Source of the DNA: Lachnospiraceae bacterium NK4A144 | GTDB lineage: Bacteria; Bacillota; Clostridia; Lachnospirales; Lachnospiraceae | Assembly: GCA_000424365.1 (NCBI GenBank) | Contig: AUJT01000007.1 | Coordinates: 62,001-126,000, forward strand | Direction: 5' to 3' | DNA length: 64,000 nt | Part shown: piece by piece, positions 1 to 8,718 of the stretch | Numbering within the stretch: the stretch's first letter is position 1 | Layout of the letters: every line of letters begins with the position of its first letter | Program-made: the position numbers and the translations under genes | The notes under the pieces: model-generated | What the model saw: the letters and a program-made list of their open reading frames with translations, nothing else | What the model was told of the DNA's origin: nothing | The model's database searches: none

Positions 1-987
1 TTGTATACGTATATGGCAAAAAAACGTCATCCAAGGGAAATATCAAATATTCAGGATCTTGAGAGCATGAGACCGGTACGCGCTCTGAATGAAATTATAG
101 GCATAGCGAAGGTACAGGGCTTTGATTCGAAAGAATATAGAGATAAGCGGGAACACTATATCTATAAATTTGGTGACCGCTGTCTTGAGGAATTGAAGCT
201 TGAAACCAAGACGTACCGCACAGATCCGGAATTACTTGATGAGTACATTAAAAGCAGGCTGAGTGGTTATGCGGAGCAGGTTTTTAGCGGAAAAGAAACG
301 CATGACAAGTCGTTTTTTGTACGAAGAGCTAAGATCGGAATAGCAAATAGAGAAAGATCCAGGATGAATCGCACGAGAATATTTGGTATCGTGCGTTACA
401 TTTCACTTGAAATCGGAAAGCGTCTCGTAGATAATGGAATGATCGCAGACGAACGGGATGTATTCTATCTGACAATGGATGAACTATGGTCCCTGCGGGA
501 CGGGGGTTGTGGTCCATTTTCGACAGAGACGAAAATACAGGAAACAGTAGCTGAACGTAAGGCGCGATATGCGGCGTTTTCAGATATTCCGTCCTATAGC
601 AGACTGGTATATGCTGATCGCATAGTTGATAAAGCTATTCGTAAGATACGGACTGAAATCTGTGGTGATAATTCTATACTGACCGGCATTCCTTCTTCAC
701 CCGGAAAGGTTACCGGTGAAGTACTTGTGATCGATAAGGCGGATCATACCATTGATACCAAAGATAAGATCCTGGTGACAAAGATGACGGATCCCGGCTG
801 GGTATTTCTTATCCGGCAGTCTGTCGGTATCATTGCTGAAAAAGGTTCTATGCTGAGCCACACGGCTATCATAACGAGAGAATTAAAGAAGCCTTCGGTC
901 GTGAACGTAAAAGATGTAACAAAAATTCTGAAAACGGGAGACAGGGTAGAACTGGATGCCGACAAGGGCACGGTAACTATTCTTTGA
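1..987 (+). CDS. PEP-utilising enzyme, C-terminal part (5' truncated by window edge)
   Basis: The visible 328 residues end in the mobile phosphohistidine domain of the PEP synthase / rifampin phosphotransferase group. Near residues 280-298 the motif GSMLSHTAIITRE carries the His that takes the phosphate in this family. The part before it (about residues 90-220) looks like the helical linker of the same enzymes. The reading frame is open to the first base and whole family members are usually 800 or more residues, so the TTG at base 1 is not taken as the true start and the ATP-grasp domain should lie upstream. The exact substrate (pyruvate or another acceptor) cannot be told from this piece. 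The next gene starts 12 bases downstream and may be co-transcribed. Confidence 0.8.
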   Translation: MYTYMAKKRHPREISNIQDLESMRPVRALNEIIGIAKVQGFDSKEYRDKREHYIYKFGDRCLEELKLETKTYRTDPELLDEYIKSRLSGYAEQVFSGKETHDKSFFVRRAKIGIANRERSRMNRTRIFGIVRYISLEIGKRLVDNGMIADERDVFYLTMDELWSLRDGGCGPFSTETKIQETVAERKARYAAFSDIPSYSRLVYADRIVDKAIRKIRTEICGDNSILTGIPSSPGKVTGEVLVIDKADHTIDTKDKILVTKMTDPGWVFLIRQSVGIIAEKGSMLSHTAIITRELKKPSVVNVKDVTKILKTGDRVELDADKGTVTIL

Positions 988-999
988 TGTGCATAAAAA

Positions 1000-2070
1000 A
1001 TGTACTATAAGTGTTTGAGTGGAAATGAACCGCATATTTGCAAAGAGTTTTTGAATTTTCCTAAAAAACTGTATAATGGGAAAATGTGTCCGCAGGACAT
1101 AGGTGCGGAGAAAAAACTACTCAGCGGCTGTCATCCGTTAAGTGGAGATTTTGAAATCATCCCCTTGCTTGTAAAAGATGAAAAAGGAAAAGCTGCTGCA
1201 AGGGGGATGCTTACGTTTTATCCCGGAGAAGCTGAGGCGTATCTTGGATTCTTTGATTCAATTAACGATATCGAAGCGTGCAGGAGTCTGATACAGGCAG
1301 CGGAAAAAATAGCGTCTGACAGAGGGAAGACAAGCCTTGTCGGTCCGATCGACGCCTCCATTTGGATAGGATACAGATTTAAGACGGATCATTTTGATGT
1401 TCCCTATAGCTGTGAGCCGTGGAATATGGATTATTATCCGCGTCTTTGGGAGCAATGCGGCTTTGAAATATGGAAACGTTACTATTCTTTTAGGATGAAA
1501 CGGATAACAGAAGAGGCGGGGCATCCGAAGTATGAGGCGAGGGTCAAAAAATTCCTGAGTGAAGGACATGAGATTACAAATCTCGATATGAAGAGATTTG
1601 ATGAAGTTTTCCGGGAGATATATGATCTTCTGATAGAACTTTATTCAACATTTCCGGGGTACAAAAGGATAAGCTATGAGGCGTTTTACAGTCTTTTTAG
1701 TAATCTAAGATTGATATTATCACCTGAGGATGTGATCCTGGTCTACAAGGATAATGCGCTTGTAGCTTTTTCTATCTGCATCCCGAATTTCTATGAAAAC
1801 CTTTTCGGGAAAATGACTTTCCTAAAGATAATGCGGGTTTTGCGCTTAAAGAAACATCCGGAGGAATTGATCGCTTTGTATATGGGAGTACATCCGGAGC
1901 ATCTGGGACTCGGCAGTGTGATGGCAGAACTATTAAGAAAACAGATGTACAAAAGCGGCTGCATACCGATAAAGGCGCTCATACAGGAAAATAAGGTGAC
2001 CGGTGCGTATTATAATGATCTTTTGGATGAAAAGTTGGAGTATGTATTGCTTCGAAAAACTCTAAGGTAA
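1000..2070 (+). CDS. YghO-like GNAT-fold protein
   Basis: This 356-residue protein resembles the YghO family of acetyltransferase-fold proteins. It has an N-terminal region of the form FLNFPKKLY, a central GPIDASIWIGYRFK stretch near residues 115-130, and a C-terminal part (about 285-345) with VHPEHLGLGSVMAELL, which looks like an acetyl-CoA-binding turn. The substrate is unknown. The start lacks a good ribosome site, which fits translational coupling to the PEP-utilising gene 12 bases upstream. An acyltransferase role is inference from fold resemblance only. Confidence 0.6.
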   Translation: MYYKCLSGNEPHICKEFLNFPKKLYNGKMCPQDIGAEKKLLSGCHPLSGDFEIIPLLVKDEKGKAAARGMLTFYPGEAEAYLGFFDSINDIEACRSLIQAAEKIASDRGKTSLVGPIDASIWIGYRFKTDHFDVPYSCEPWNMDYYPRLWEQCGFEIWKRYYSFRMKRITEEAGHPKYEARVKKFLSEGHEITNLDMKRFDEVFREIYDLLIELYSTFPGYKRISYEAFYSLFSNLRLILSPEDVILVYKDNALVAFSICIPNFYENLFGKMTFLKIMRVLRLKKHPEELIALYMGVHPEHLGLGSVMAELLRKQMYKSGCIPIKALIQENKVTGAYYNDLLDEKLEYVLLRKTLR

Positions 2071-2168
2071 TTCTTTTTTTGCCGATATAGTTAGTGGTGG
2101 TTTTCGGCTTATGGGAAAACAGAGGGATTATGCAGGGGTACAAAATATTCTGAATAAGGAGCAAGCTG

Positions 2169-3632
2169 ATGAAAGAATGGACAAGAGAAGAGAGATATAG
2201 AACACTGGAGTCACCCGATGACGTCCGGGAGATGTACAGCAGCCGTATAAAAGAATCTGTGTACAGGCAGTCCTATCATATTCAGCCTGTAACGGGACTT
2301 CTGAATGACCCGAATGGATTCCTTCACTATAATGGCGAATGGCATCTTTTCTATCAGTGGTTTCCGCTGGGACCTGTGCATGGACTGAAACATTGGTATC
2401 ATGTGTCATCAAAGGATCTGGTAACATGGAATAACAGAGGTCTGGCAGTTGCACCTGACCGCTGGTATGACAATAAAGGAGCTTATTCCGGGTCTGCGCT
2501 TTTGACAGATGGAAAGCTGTATCTTTACTATACAGGCAATCACCGAAATGATAATTGGGAGAGAATCCCTTACACTTGTCTTGCGGAACTTTTTGAAGGC
2601 AGCTGGCGCATCAAGAAGTGGGATGAACCGCTTTTTGGACCGGCAGAGGGATACACGGAGCATCAGAGAGATCCAAAGATCATAAAGCTCAAGGAAAATC
2701 GTTATGTCATAGTGCTCGGTGCACAGAATGATGCAAAGCAGGGACGCGCGATCGTTTATGAGTCAGATAATCCTACGAGCAACTGGCGTTTTAAGGGTGA
2801 GATAAATGTGCCTGGATTCATGGACTTTGGTGATATGTGGGAGTGTCCGTCTGTTCAGCATATCAGTGGATATGATGTATTGATGTTCTGCCCGCAGCAT
2901 ATCACGCTTAAGTACAGAGGACAGTCTCAGAATCACAATGGATATCTGATCGGTTCTATGGATTGGGACAATCTGGTATTCCAGCCGATAGGTCAGTTCC
3001 ATGAGCTGGATTTTGGATTTGATTCATATGCTGCTGAGTGCGCCGCAAGAAAGCGTACATGGGCTGAGACAAATATGATCGCATGGATGGGAATACCTGA
3101 TGCGGAGTATCCTACAGATGATGAGGGGTGGAGCGGCTGCATGACTCTTCCGAGAACCTTGAGAGTCCGTAATCGTCGACTTATTCAGGAACCGCTTCAG
3201 GAGCTTACACAGCTTCGTATTGATGAGGCTGATCCGGCGATGGGATTTCTGCCGGATGCCTGTGAGATGAACGTCTTTAATCAGGAAGAAGAGCTGGACA
3301 TTGCGCTCTTCACAAAGAAGGATCATACGGGCGGAATTAGGATTTATTTCAACAGTAAATCAAGGATCCTCACAGTTGACCGTTCGGGAATGGACAGACT
3401 TTTCAATACTGATGACGGAAATATCAGGACGAGAAAGCTGGAAAATCCGCTGGATCACCTGCGTATTTATATAGATCACAGCTCAGTTGAGATCTTTGTA
3501 AACAACGGAGATGCGGTGTTTACATCGAGAGTGTTCCCGCACTACACGGAGCATCATTTTGAGATAAATACAAAGGCAGAGGTTCATATCTGGAACCTGA
3601 GACCTGCAGTAGTAGATAACTTTATAATCTAA
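2169..3632 (+). CDS. Glycoside hydrolase family 32 (sucrose / sucrose-6-phosphate hydrolase type)
   Basis: This 487-residue enzyme should hydrolyse beta-fructosidic bonds. The three GH32 signatures are present in order: NDPNG with nucleophile Asp47, RDP with Asp168, and ECP with acid/base Glu225. A C-terminal beta-sandwich follows (about residues 350-487). There is no signal peptide, so it probably acts in the cytoplasm on imported sucrose, sucrose-6-phosphate or short fructans. No sugar transporter adjoins it, so phosphorylated versus free substrate cannot be decided. The ATG at 2169 has an AAGGAG site ahead of it. A strong terminator follows directly, so the gene seems to end its transcript. 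Confidence 0.88.
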   Translation: MKEWTREERYRTLESPDDVREMYSSRIKESVYRQSYHIQPVTGLLNDPNGFLHYNGEWHLFYQWFPLGPVHGLKHWYHVSSKDLVTWNNRGLAVAPDRWYDNKGAYSGSALLTDGKLYLYYTGNHRNDNWERIPYTCLAELFEGSWRIKKWDEPLFGPAEGYTEHQRDPKIIKLKENRYVIVLGAQNDAKQGRAIVYESDNPTSNWRFKGEINVPGFMDFGDMWECPSVQHISGYDVLMFCPQHITLKYRGQSQNHNGYLIGSMDWDNLVFQPIGQFHELDFGFDSYAAECAARKRTWAETNMIAWMGIPDAEYPTDDEGWSGCMTLPRTLRVRNRRLIQEPLQELTQLRIDEADPAMGFLPDACEMNVFNQEEELDIALFTKKDHTGGIRIYFNSKSRILTVDRSGMDRLFNTDDGNIRTRKLENPLDHLRIYIDHSSVEIFVNNGDAVFTSRVFPHYTEHHFEINTKAEVHIWNLRPAVVDNFII

Positions 3633-3640
3633 AATAAGTA

Positions 3641-3674
3641 AAGCCGGACAGTAAATTCAAGCTGTCCGGCTTTT
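3641..3674 (+). terminator. Intrinsic terminator after the GH32 gene
   Basis: A GC-rich perfect stem AGCCGGACAG / CTGTCCGGCT closes a 10-nt loop and is followed by a T run. The same stem recurs at 5270-5303. Confidence 0.9.
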
Positions 3675-3809
3675 GTTGACACTTTTTGTCTCTTTCATAT
3701 TTTTGCTTACTTCCCCCGGTAAAACCAGGATTAGAAAAAGAAAGTTGCAAATGCATGACATTTATTTGTTATACTATACACAAAGACTTTATTCCGAGGT
3801 AGAGACTAT

Positions 3810-5228
3810 ATGGATATAGAAAGCAGCGGTGGATTTACATTTAATTTGTCTGAAATGATGGCAGAGATAAATGTTCCGGAGGAACCGAGCAGCAGTGAAC
3901 AGTATGAGATCGTATCAAAGGTCGCATACCTGATCGGTGTGCCTAAAAGGATCTTTGAGAACGATCACGAAGCCCCCAAGATCGAATTCTATACCAAACT
4001 TGATAGAGAAAAGAAAGCAAGGATCATACGAAATCTATGTATTTTAAGAACGCAGCTCGAAAGGAATTTCCTAAAGATATGTCAGGGGATCCAGCGCGAG
4101 GGCAGAAGTATGATCGGTATGCCTGAATATATTCCGGGCAGTGTTCTTCAGCAGTTGTCGGATGATGGCATAGATATATACAAAAATTTAAAAGAGCCAA
4201 GTCCTTTCCTTTTTAACATTAATGAAAATATCAAGAACCGTATTAATAACTGTCGTGATATTTTTCCGGACTGGCTGAATTGGGACTATTTGTCAGAAAT
4301 ATTTATCATGCCCGGAGGACTCAGCGAGGCCGGTACGAAACGGGCTGCGGAATTTTACTATGCAAACATGAATTACTATCCATACCAGCAGTATATGAAC
4401 TGGCCTGCAAAGGACGAAGGAAATATCCTTTACAGTGACAGAAAATTTGTGACGTTGCTCTATGAATGGAATGGTGATGAATTCACAAACAGAGGGCTTG
4501 TTTCTGATGTAAGTGACAAAACAAAGGGAAATATATATAAATTCATCGAAGAAAGTGACAAGTGTATTTTTATAGTTGACTGCGAAAATTCCGATCCATA
4601 CAGACTTTGTGCGGCGATAAGAAATCTGGATTCGGAGCGTCTGTCAAAAATTGAGAAAATAATCCTCTTTGATGATGTTCATGCAGCATCAGCATGGGAG
4701 ATGCTTGCGTCCTACATAAGCCTGCCTGTTGAGTATATTTTGATAGAGAGACTTAAAGACAATAAGTCCCTTGCTGATGTAAAGGTTGTTGCGCGTACCT
4801 GCAGGGAATTTTACGAAAATAATGTGGATTCATTCGTACTCGTATCCAGTGATTCCGATTATTGGGGACTCATGGAAGAAATGAAAAGTGCAAATTTCCT
4901 TGTAATGGTCGAGCATGAGAAATGTAGCTACGCATTAAAGGAAACGCTCATAAATAACAATATCTTTTACTGCTATATTGATGATTTCTACGTGGGAAGC
5001 GGTGAAGATATAAAGATGGATGCGCTGCAAAAGGAACTTGCGCGGTCCATTAAGGCTTCGATTGATCTGAATCTGTACGCAAAGATGCATGAGGCACTCA
5101 CTCATACACGGATAGATATGACTGAGGCAGAAATTGATAATTTCGTAAAGCGTAAACTGAAAAATCAGCTGCAGTTGGAAATCAGTGATGATGGAGAAGT
5201 AGAGATAGAATATCGGATCAAGAGATGA
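3810..5228 (+). CDS. NYN/PIN-like domain protein, putative RNase
   Basis: The C-terminal half (about residues 235-400) looks like a NYN nuclease domain. It has IFIVDCENSDPYRL, giving an early Asp with the Asn-Ser pair, and later DSFVLVSSDSDYW, the typical SxDSDF/Y acidic motif. A further Asp lies in LADVKVVARTC. These would be metal-binding acidic residues of a PIN-type RNase. The N-terminal 230 residues are not recognised. The ATG at 3810 is preceded by GAGGTAGAG. The gene stands alone between two terminators with identical stems, so it is a monocistronic unit. RNA cleavage is inferred from the domain; no partner is visible. Confidence 0.6.
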   Translation: MDIESSGGFTFNLSEMMAEINVPEEPSSSEQYEIVSKVAYLIGVPKRIFENDHEAPKIEFYTKLDREKKARIIRNLCILRTQLERNFLKICQGIQREGRSMIGMPEYIPGSVLQQLSDDGIDIYKNLKEPSPFLFNINENIKNRINNCRDIFPDWLNWDYLSEIFIMPGGLSEAGTKRAAEFYYANMNYYPYQQYMNWPAKDEGNILYSDRKFVTLLYEWNGDEFTNRGLVSDVSDKTKGNIYKFIEESDKCIFIVDCENSDPYRLCAAIRNLDSERLSKIEKIILFDDVHAASAWEMLASYISLPVEYILIERLKDNKSLADVKVVARTCREFYENNVDSFVLVSSDSDYWGLMEEMKSANFLVMVEHEKCSYALKETLINNNIFYCYIDDFYVGSGEDIKMDALQKELARSIKASIDLNLYAKMHEALTHTRIDMTEAEIDNFVKRKLKNQLQLEISDDGEVEIEYRIKR

Positions 5229-5269
5229 TTAAGTGAACAAGCGAGTATAACATGTGATTAAAAAAGCAA

Positions 5270-5303
5270 AAGCCGGACAGGATTCAAAACTGTCCGGCTT
5301 TTT
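5270..5303 (+). terminator. Intrinsic terminator, probably bidirectional
   Basis: The stem AGCCGGACAG / CTGTCCGGCT is followed by a T run and preceded by an A run. It can therefore serve the NYN gene on the plus strand and the convergent DUF2798 gene on the minus strand. Confidence 0.9.
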
Positions 5304-5324
5304 ATATGTTAACTATTCACTTTA

Positions 5325-5822
5325 TCATTCATTTACAGGAACATCACCGTTTTTCTTAGAAAGAGTTTTTACAAAAAAGCCAAATACATTTCTTACAAGC
5401 GGACCTGCAAAGAAAATCTGCCAGCAGAGTGCCATGGGAAAGTTCATTGCAGTTGTCTGGAACCAGACTGCGATAAACTCACTGCCTGCGTTCTTAAATA
5501 ACAGGGTAGCTGCGAGGCTCATAAGAGGGCACATGAGGCATACAGACATAGCGGATATCGCCAGTATGATCATGATCGCAGGATCTTTTCCGGGAGTTAC
5601 AAATCTGAAAGCAAGTATCTGAGCGAGTTTTCCTACAAATAAAAGCTCTAATACGACAGCTATCGGCCACATGATCAGCATTTCCTTAAATGCACCGAGG
5701 AATACAAAATTTTGCATTCCGCCGACATTTAATGAGATATTGTAGCAGATCATTGCATAAACCATGACAAATGCCATGAAAATAGTGAAAATAACATCCT
5801 GAAACTTATTCTGTGGTAACAC
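5325..5822 (-). CDS. DUF2798-type membrane protein
   Basis: About 165 residues form two repeats of a two-helix DUF2798 unit: hydrophobic segments FTIFMAFVMVYAMICYN and FKEMLIMWPIAVVLELLFVG, then the related IILAISAMSVCLMCPLMSLAA and TTAMNFPMALCWQIFFAGPLV. It should sit in the cytoplasmic membrane; the function of the family is unknown. I chose the GTG at 5822 because AAAGGAG lies 8 nt before it on the minus strand. The in-frame ATG at 5876, 18 codons upstream, has no such site. Confidence 0.75.
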   Translation of the reverse strand: MLPQNKFQDVIFTIFMAFVMVYAMICYNISLNVGGMQNFVFLGAFKEMLIMWPIAVVLELLFVGKLAQILAFRFVTPGKDPAIMIILAISAMSVCLMCPLMSLAATLLFKNAGSEFIAVWFQTTAMNFPMALCWQIFFAGPLVRNVFGFFVKTLSKKNGDVPVNE

Positions 5823-6076
5823 GTGAGTTTCTCCTTTCGTAAACGGGGAAGACTTTAGCGTGTTGTTCGTTATCACTTTTTTAAGTGTGCGTTTCCAATG
5901 AGACCGGCTTCACATCTTCTTTTTATATTCTTATTTGCAACAGTTAGAGATTATAGCAGAAATAATTTTTTCGTGTAATAGTAATTTGCAAATTTGTTTT
6001 TATGGAAAGTTCTAGGTATGTTTGCGTTGTATGATATGATGTAATAGCTAAACACAAAAAATCAAGGAGGTAAATA

Positions 6077-7174
6077 ATGTCAAACATAGATGAATTTTTT
6101 GAGAAAGTCATAACTGTAAGGCTTCCAGAAGACAGAGAAAGCATTGATATTTTGGATCAGACGCTTCTCCCCGGAACACTTAAGAGAATCAACCTTCATA
6201 CCAAGGAAGAGGTATGGGACGCAATAAAGAAGCTTAAGGTCAGAGGGGCACCGGCTATCGGTGTAAGTGCGGCTTACGGAATCGCAGTGCTCGCAAATAA
6301 ATTTGCAACTGATGATTATGACGAGTTCTATAAAGAATTTAAGGAATTAAAGGATTACCTTGCATCCTCACGTCCTACCGCAGTGAATCTTTTCTGGGCA
6401 CTGAACAGAATGGATGACAAGGCAAAGGAATTAAAAGGTGAGCCTGTAAGTAAGATCAAGGAGATTCTTTTTGAGGAAGCACAGAAGATCCGTGATGAGG
6501 ACGTGGCAATAAGCCGTAATATCGGTGAACTCGGTTTCGGACTCTTAAAAGAGCTGAAGAAAGACGGCAAGGAGATTGGTATCCTTACACACTGTAATGC
6601 GGGAACGATCGCCACAGCAAAGTACGGAACTGCTACAGCTCCTATGTATACTGCGCTTGAGCATGGTTGGAAGGGCTCTGATATGCATGTTTACTGCGAC
6701 GAGACCAGACCTCTCCTTCAGGGCGCGCGCCTCACAGCTTTTGAGCTTCATAATGCAGGCATCAAGACCACACTCCAGTGTGACAACATGGCTTCGATGC
6801 TTATGAAGCAGGGCAAGATAGACATTATCTTTGTAGGATGTGACAGAGTTGCAAAGAATGGCGACTCCGCAAATAAAATCGGAACTTCAGGACTTGCGAT
6901 CCTCGCAAAGCACTATGGAATCCCGTTCTATATCTGCGCGCCTTCTTCAACTATCGACTTGAAGACTGCTACAGGAAATGACATTCCGATCGAGATGAGA
7001 GATCCTGAGGAAGTTACCACCATGTGGTACAAGGAAAGAATGGCACCGGAAGGAATAGATGCTTTCAATCCTGCATTTGACTTTGCAGAGCATGAATTGA
7101 TCACAGGTATCATTACTGAAAAGGGTATCGCAAAAGCTCCGTTTGACAAGGCGTTTGAGGAACTTGGAATCTGA
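6077..7174 (+). CDS. mtnA: S-methyl-5-thioribose-1-phosphate isomerase
   Basis: This 365-residue protein has the full length of MtnA, the methionine-salvage isomerase that converts methylthioribose-1-phosphate to the ribulose form. The eIF2B-like fold is shown by RGAPAIGVSAAYG near residue 55, the catalytic-Cys motif HCNAGTIATAKYGT (Cys173) and the catalytic-Asp motif GCDRVAKNGDSANKIGT (Asp256). AAGGAGG precedes the ATG. No other salvage gene adjoins it, so downstream enzymes must be elsewhere or absent. The paralogous ribose-1,5-bisphosphate isomerase is the main alternative and is less likely given the close match of these motifs. Confidence 0.92.
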   Translation: MSNIDEFFEKVITVRLPEDRESIDILDQTLLPGTLKRINLHTKEEVWDAIKKLKVRGAPAIGVSAAYGIAVLANKFATDDYDEFYKEFKELKDYLASSRPTAVNLFWALNRMDDKAKELKGEPVSKIKEILFEEAQKIRDEDVAISRNIGELGFGLLKELKKDGKEIGILTHCNAGTIATAKYGTATAPMYTALEHGWKGSDMHVYCDETRPLLQGARLTAFELHNAGIKTTLQCDNMASMLMKQGKIDIIFVGCDRVAKNGDSANKIGTSGLAILAKHYGIPFYICAPSSTIDLKTATGNDIPIEMRDPEEVTTMWYKERMAPEGIDAFNPAFDFAEHELITGIITEKGIAKAPFDKAFEELGI

Positions 7175-7212
7175 TATAAAAGATTCACTAAAAAACTATA
7201 CAGAATAGGATA

Positions 7213-7258
7213 AAAGAAGGACATTGGATTCATATGGATCTAATGTCCTTCTGCTTTT
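7213..7258. terminator. Bidirectional terminator between mtnA and the HipA-like gene
   Basis: The stem AGAAGGACATT / AATGTCCTTCT has a T-rich tail on the plus side and an A-rich flank that is a T run on the minus side. It lies between two convergent genes. Confidence 0.85.
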
Positions 7259-7270
7259 ATGCGGAACTAT

Positions 7271-8404
7271 TTAGTCTAAGATTAATCTGGCGCGTTTTCG
7301 TACCTGCTGTTCGATCATGTGTCTTTGCTTCGCCGGATAGTTATATCTTCCGGAAGAGACAAGTGTAAACGATAATAGATGCCTCATTCGTTCTTTTAGC
7401 CGGTCATCAATGTATTTACGGGCTTCATCGATAAAGTCTTCGTAAGTCTGAGGAAGAAGCGTATCAATATATGCCTGTAAAAGTTCTTCGGTTTCCCAGT
7501 TTTCGCTACCAGCGAAATTAAAAAGAGAATTTCCGTGGTCGAATAATGGAGCAGGCGCAATGATCTTATTTGTGTGGCTGTCGATCAAAACACCGAAGTT
7601 TCCGAAATGGCGGTCGGTATTGCAGATTATTGCATCAAATACGATCATCTCATTAAGAGCATCGACAAATTTTTGTCCGAGTTCTTCGTAGAACTGCCTC
7701 ACAGCTCTCATTCCGCCTGCTTTTATGATACGTCCAACAGGTACGTAGGAGGTGTCTTTGTCCGTGAAAAGATCACATACGGAGCAAAGCTGACCTTTCC
7801 ATTTAGCCAGACGGTAGGGGATAACATTGAATCCGGCTGCTTGTCCAATGATAGATGCGTACAGTTCAGAATAAGGTTCCATGCCTGCATTGGAGGCACC
7901 GCTTGTTCCGCCCTTATATAGCATTACTTTTCCGTTAGATCTTCGCCAACATTTTGGAAGCATACCGTTTGTGGTAAATTCTGGAGATGAAGCAAAAGTG
8001 CTTCTTACGCTGCTGCCATATCCGGTAAATGCGATCAAACCAAGAATACGGCTTAAGTTGTTTTCATAAAGATTGTATTTATCAAATGTCTCGTCGAATG
8101 TATCCTCCGTTACCCAATACGCATCATTAAGTGATAAACCGCGGCATATGGAGATAATATCCATCGGTCTGTTGGCATTCAGACCGCATTTGGATAAAAA
8201 TGAGTGCACATAAGCTCTGTTTTTCGGGATGCTTCTGTGTGTAAGCCATCGGGAGAGACCTTCTTCACTTACAGTCATTCCGATAGGGAGCAAATTTTTG
8301 CACTGTTCATCTATCCAGTCAATTCTCAAAACCGGATCTGCCAGATTTTCCAATACTTCAAATTTTAATAACGGACGATCGTAGAGTTTTAGGAAATATC
8401 CCAT
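7271..8404 (-). CDS. HipA-like kinase-fold protein
   Basis: This 377-residue protein carries the C-terminal hallmark of HipA-type Ser/Thr kinases: FDAIICNTDRHFGNFGVLID (catalytic Asp-Arg-His with a metal-binding Asn) and then PLFDHGNSLF, which matches the Mg-binding Asp region. The glycine-rich KGGTSGASNAGMEPYSELYAS stretch near residue 165 would be the nucleotide loop and helix. The N-terminal 110 residues do not look like the usual HipA N-domain, and no HipB-like HTH antitoxin lies next to it, so it is not a classic hipBA pair. It ends convergently with mtnA. Its target is unknown. Confidence 0.75.
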   Translation of the reverse strand: MGYFLKLYDRPLLKFEVLENLADPVLRIDWIDEQCKNLLPIGMTVSEEGLSRWLTHRSIPKNRAYVHSFLSKCGLNANRPMDIISICRGLSLNDAYWVTEDTFDETFDKYNLYENNLSRILGLIAFTGYGSSVRSTFASSPEFTTNGMLPKCWRRSNGKVMLYKGGTSGASNAGMEPYSELYASIIGQAAGFNVIPYRLAKWKGQLCSVCDLFTDKDTSYVPVGRIIKAGGMRAVRQFYEELGQKFVDALNEMIVFDAIICNTDRHFGNFGVLIDSHTNKIIAPAPLFDHGNSLFNFAGSENWETEELLQAYIDTLLPQTYEDFIDEARKYIDDRLKERMRHLLSFTLVSSGRYNYPAKQRHMIEQQVRKRARLILD

Positions 8405-8675
8405 AGCATCAAGTTTCCTTTTTAGAATAATATATGTATTATGAAATGTTCGTGTTTTTATGAGGTCGTGATATTTAATAGACTATATTTTGTTTTTGAA
8501 AGCGTCAATACAAATTTGGAGTTCTGATGTTAAGAAATGATTTTTACAAAAATCTGTAGTTTTTTGTAAATTCTAGAAGTAAAAAAACTATTTTATATAT
8601 TACCACATTATTGCTATGTTTACATTTGTAAAAGGATGAATTTATGTGTATATTCCCATAAAAAAGCATATCTAC
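8405..8675. other. AT-rich intergenic region
   Basis: No open frame is convincing here. The stretch is AT-rich and contains poly-T and poly-A runs. It separates the divergent HipA-like and methyltransferase genes, so promoters for both are expected, but no clear -35/-10 pair was fixed. Confidence 0.5.
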
Positions 8676-8711
8676 CCGATTATCAAAAACTTACACATTT
8701 TTGATAATCGG
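8676..8711 (+). promoter_or_regulatory. Perfect hairpin overlapping the ribosome site of the methyltransferase gene
   Basis: CCGATTATCAAAAA (8676-8689) and TTTTTGATAATCGG (8698-8711) form a 14-bp perfect inverted repeat with an 8-nt loop. Its 3' arm ends inside the GGAGG ribosome site of the ATG at 8719. In the mRNA the fold would mask translation initiation. In DNA it could be an operator. Confidence 0.65.
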
Positions 8712-8718
8712 AGGGTAT

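Noticed and set aside
5254-5622. 122-residue plus-strand frame opposite the DUF2798 gene
   Set aside because: It lies across a terminator and antisense to a gene with clear membrane segments and a ribosome site.
7271-8404. Classic hipBA toxin-antitoxin pair
   Set aside because: There is no HipB-like HTH gene on either side, and the N-terminal part differs from HipA.
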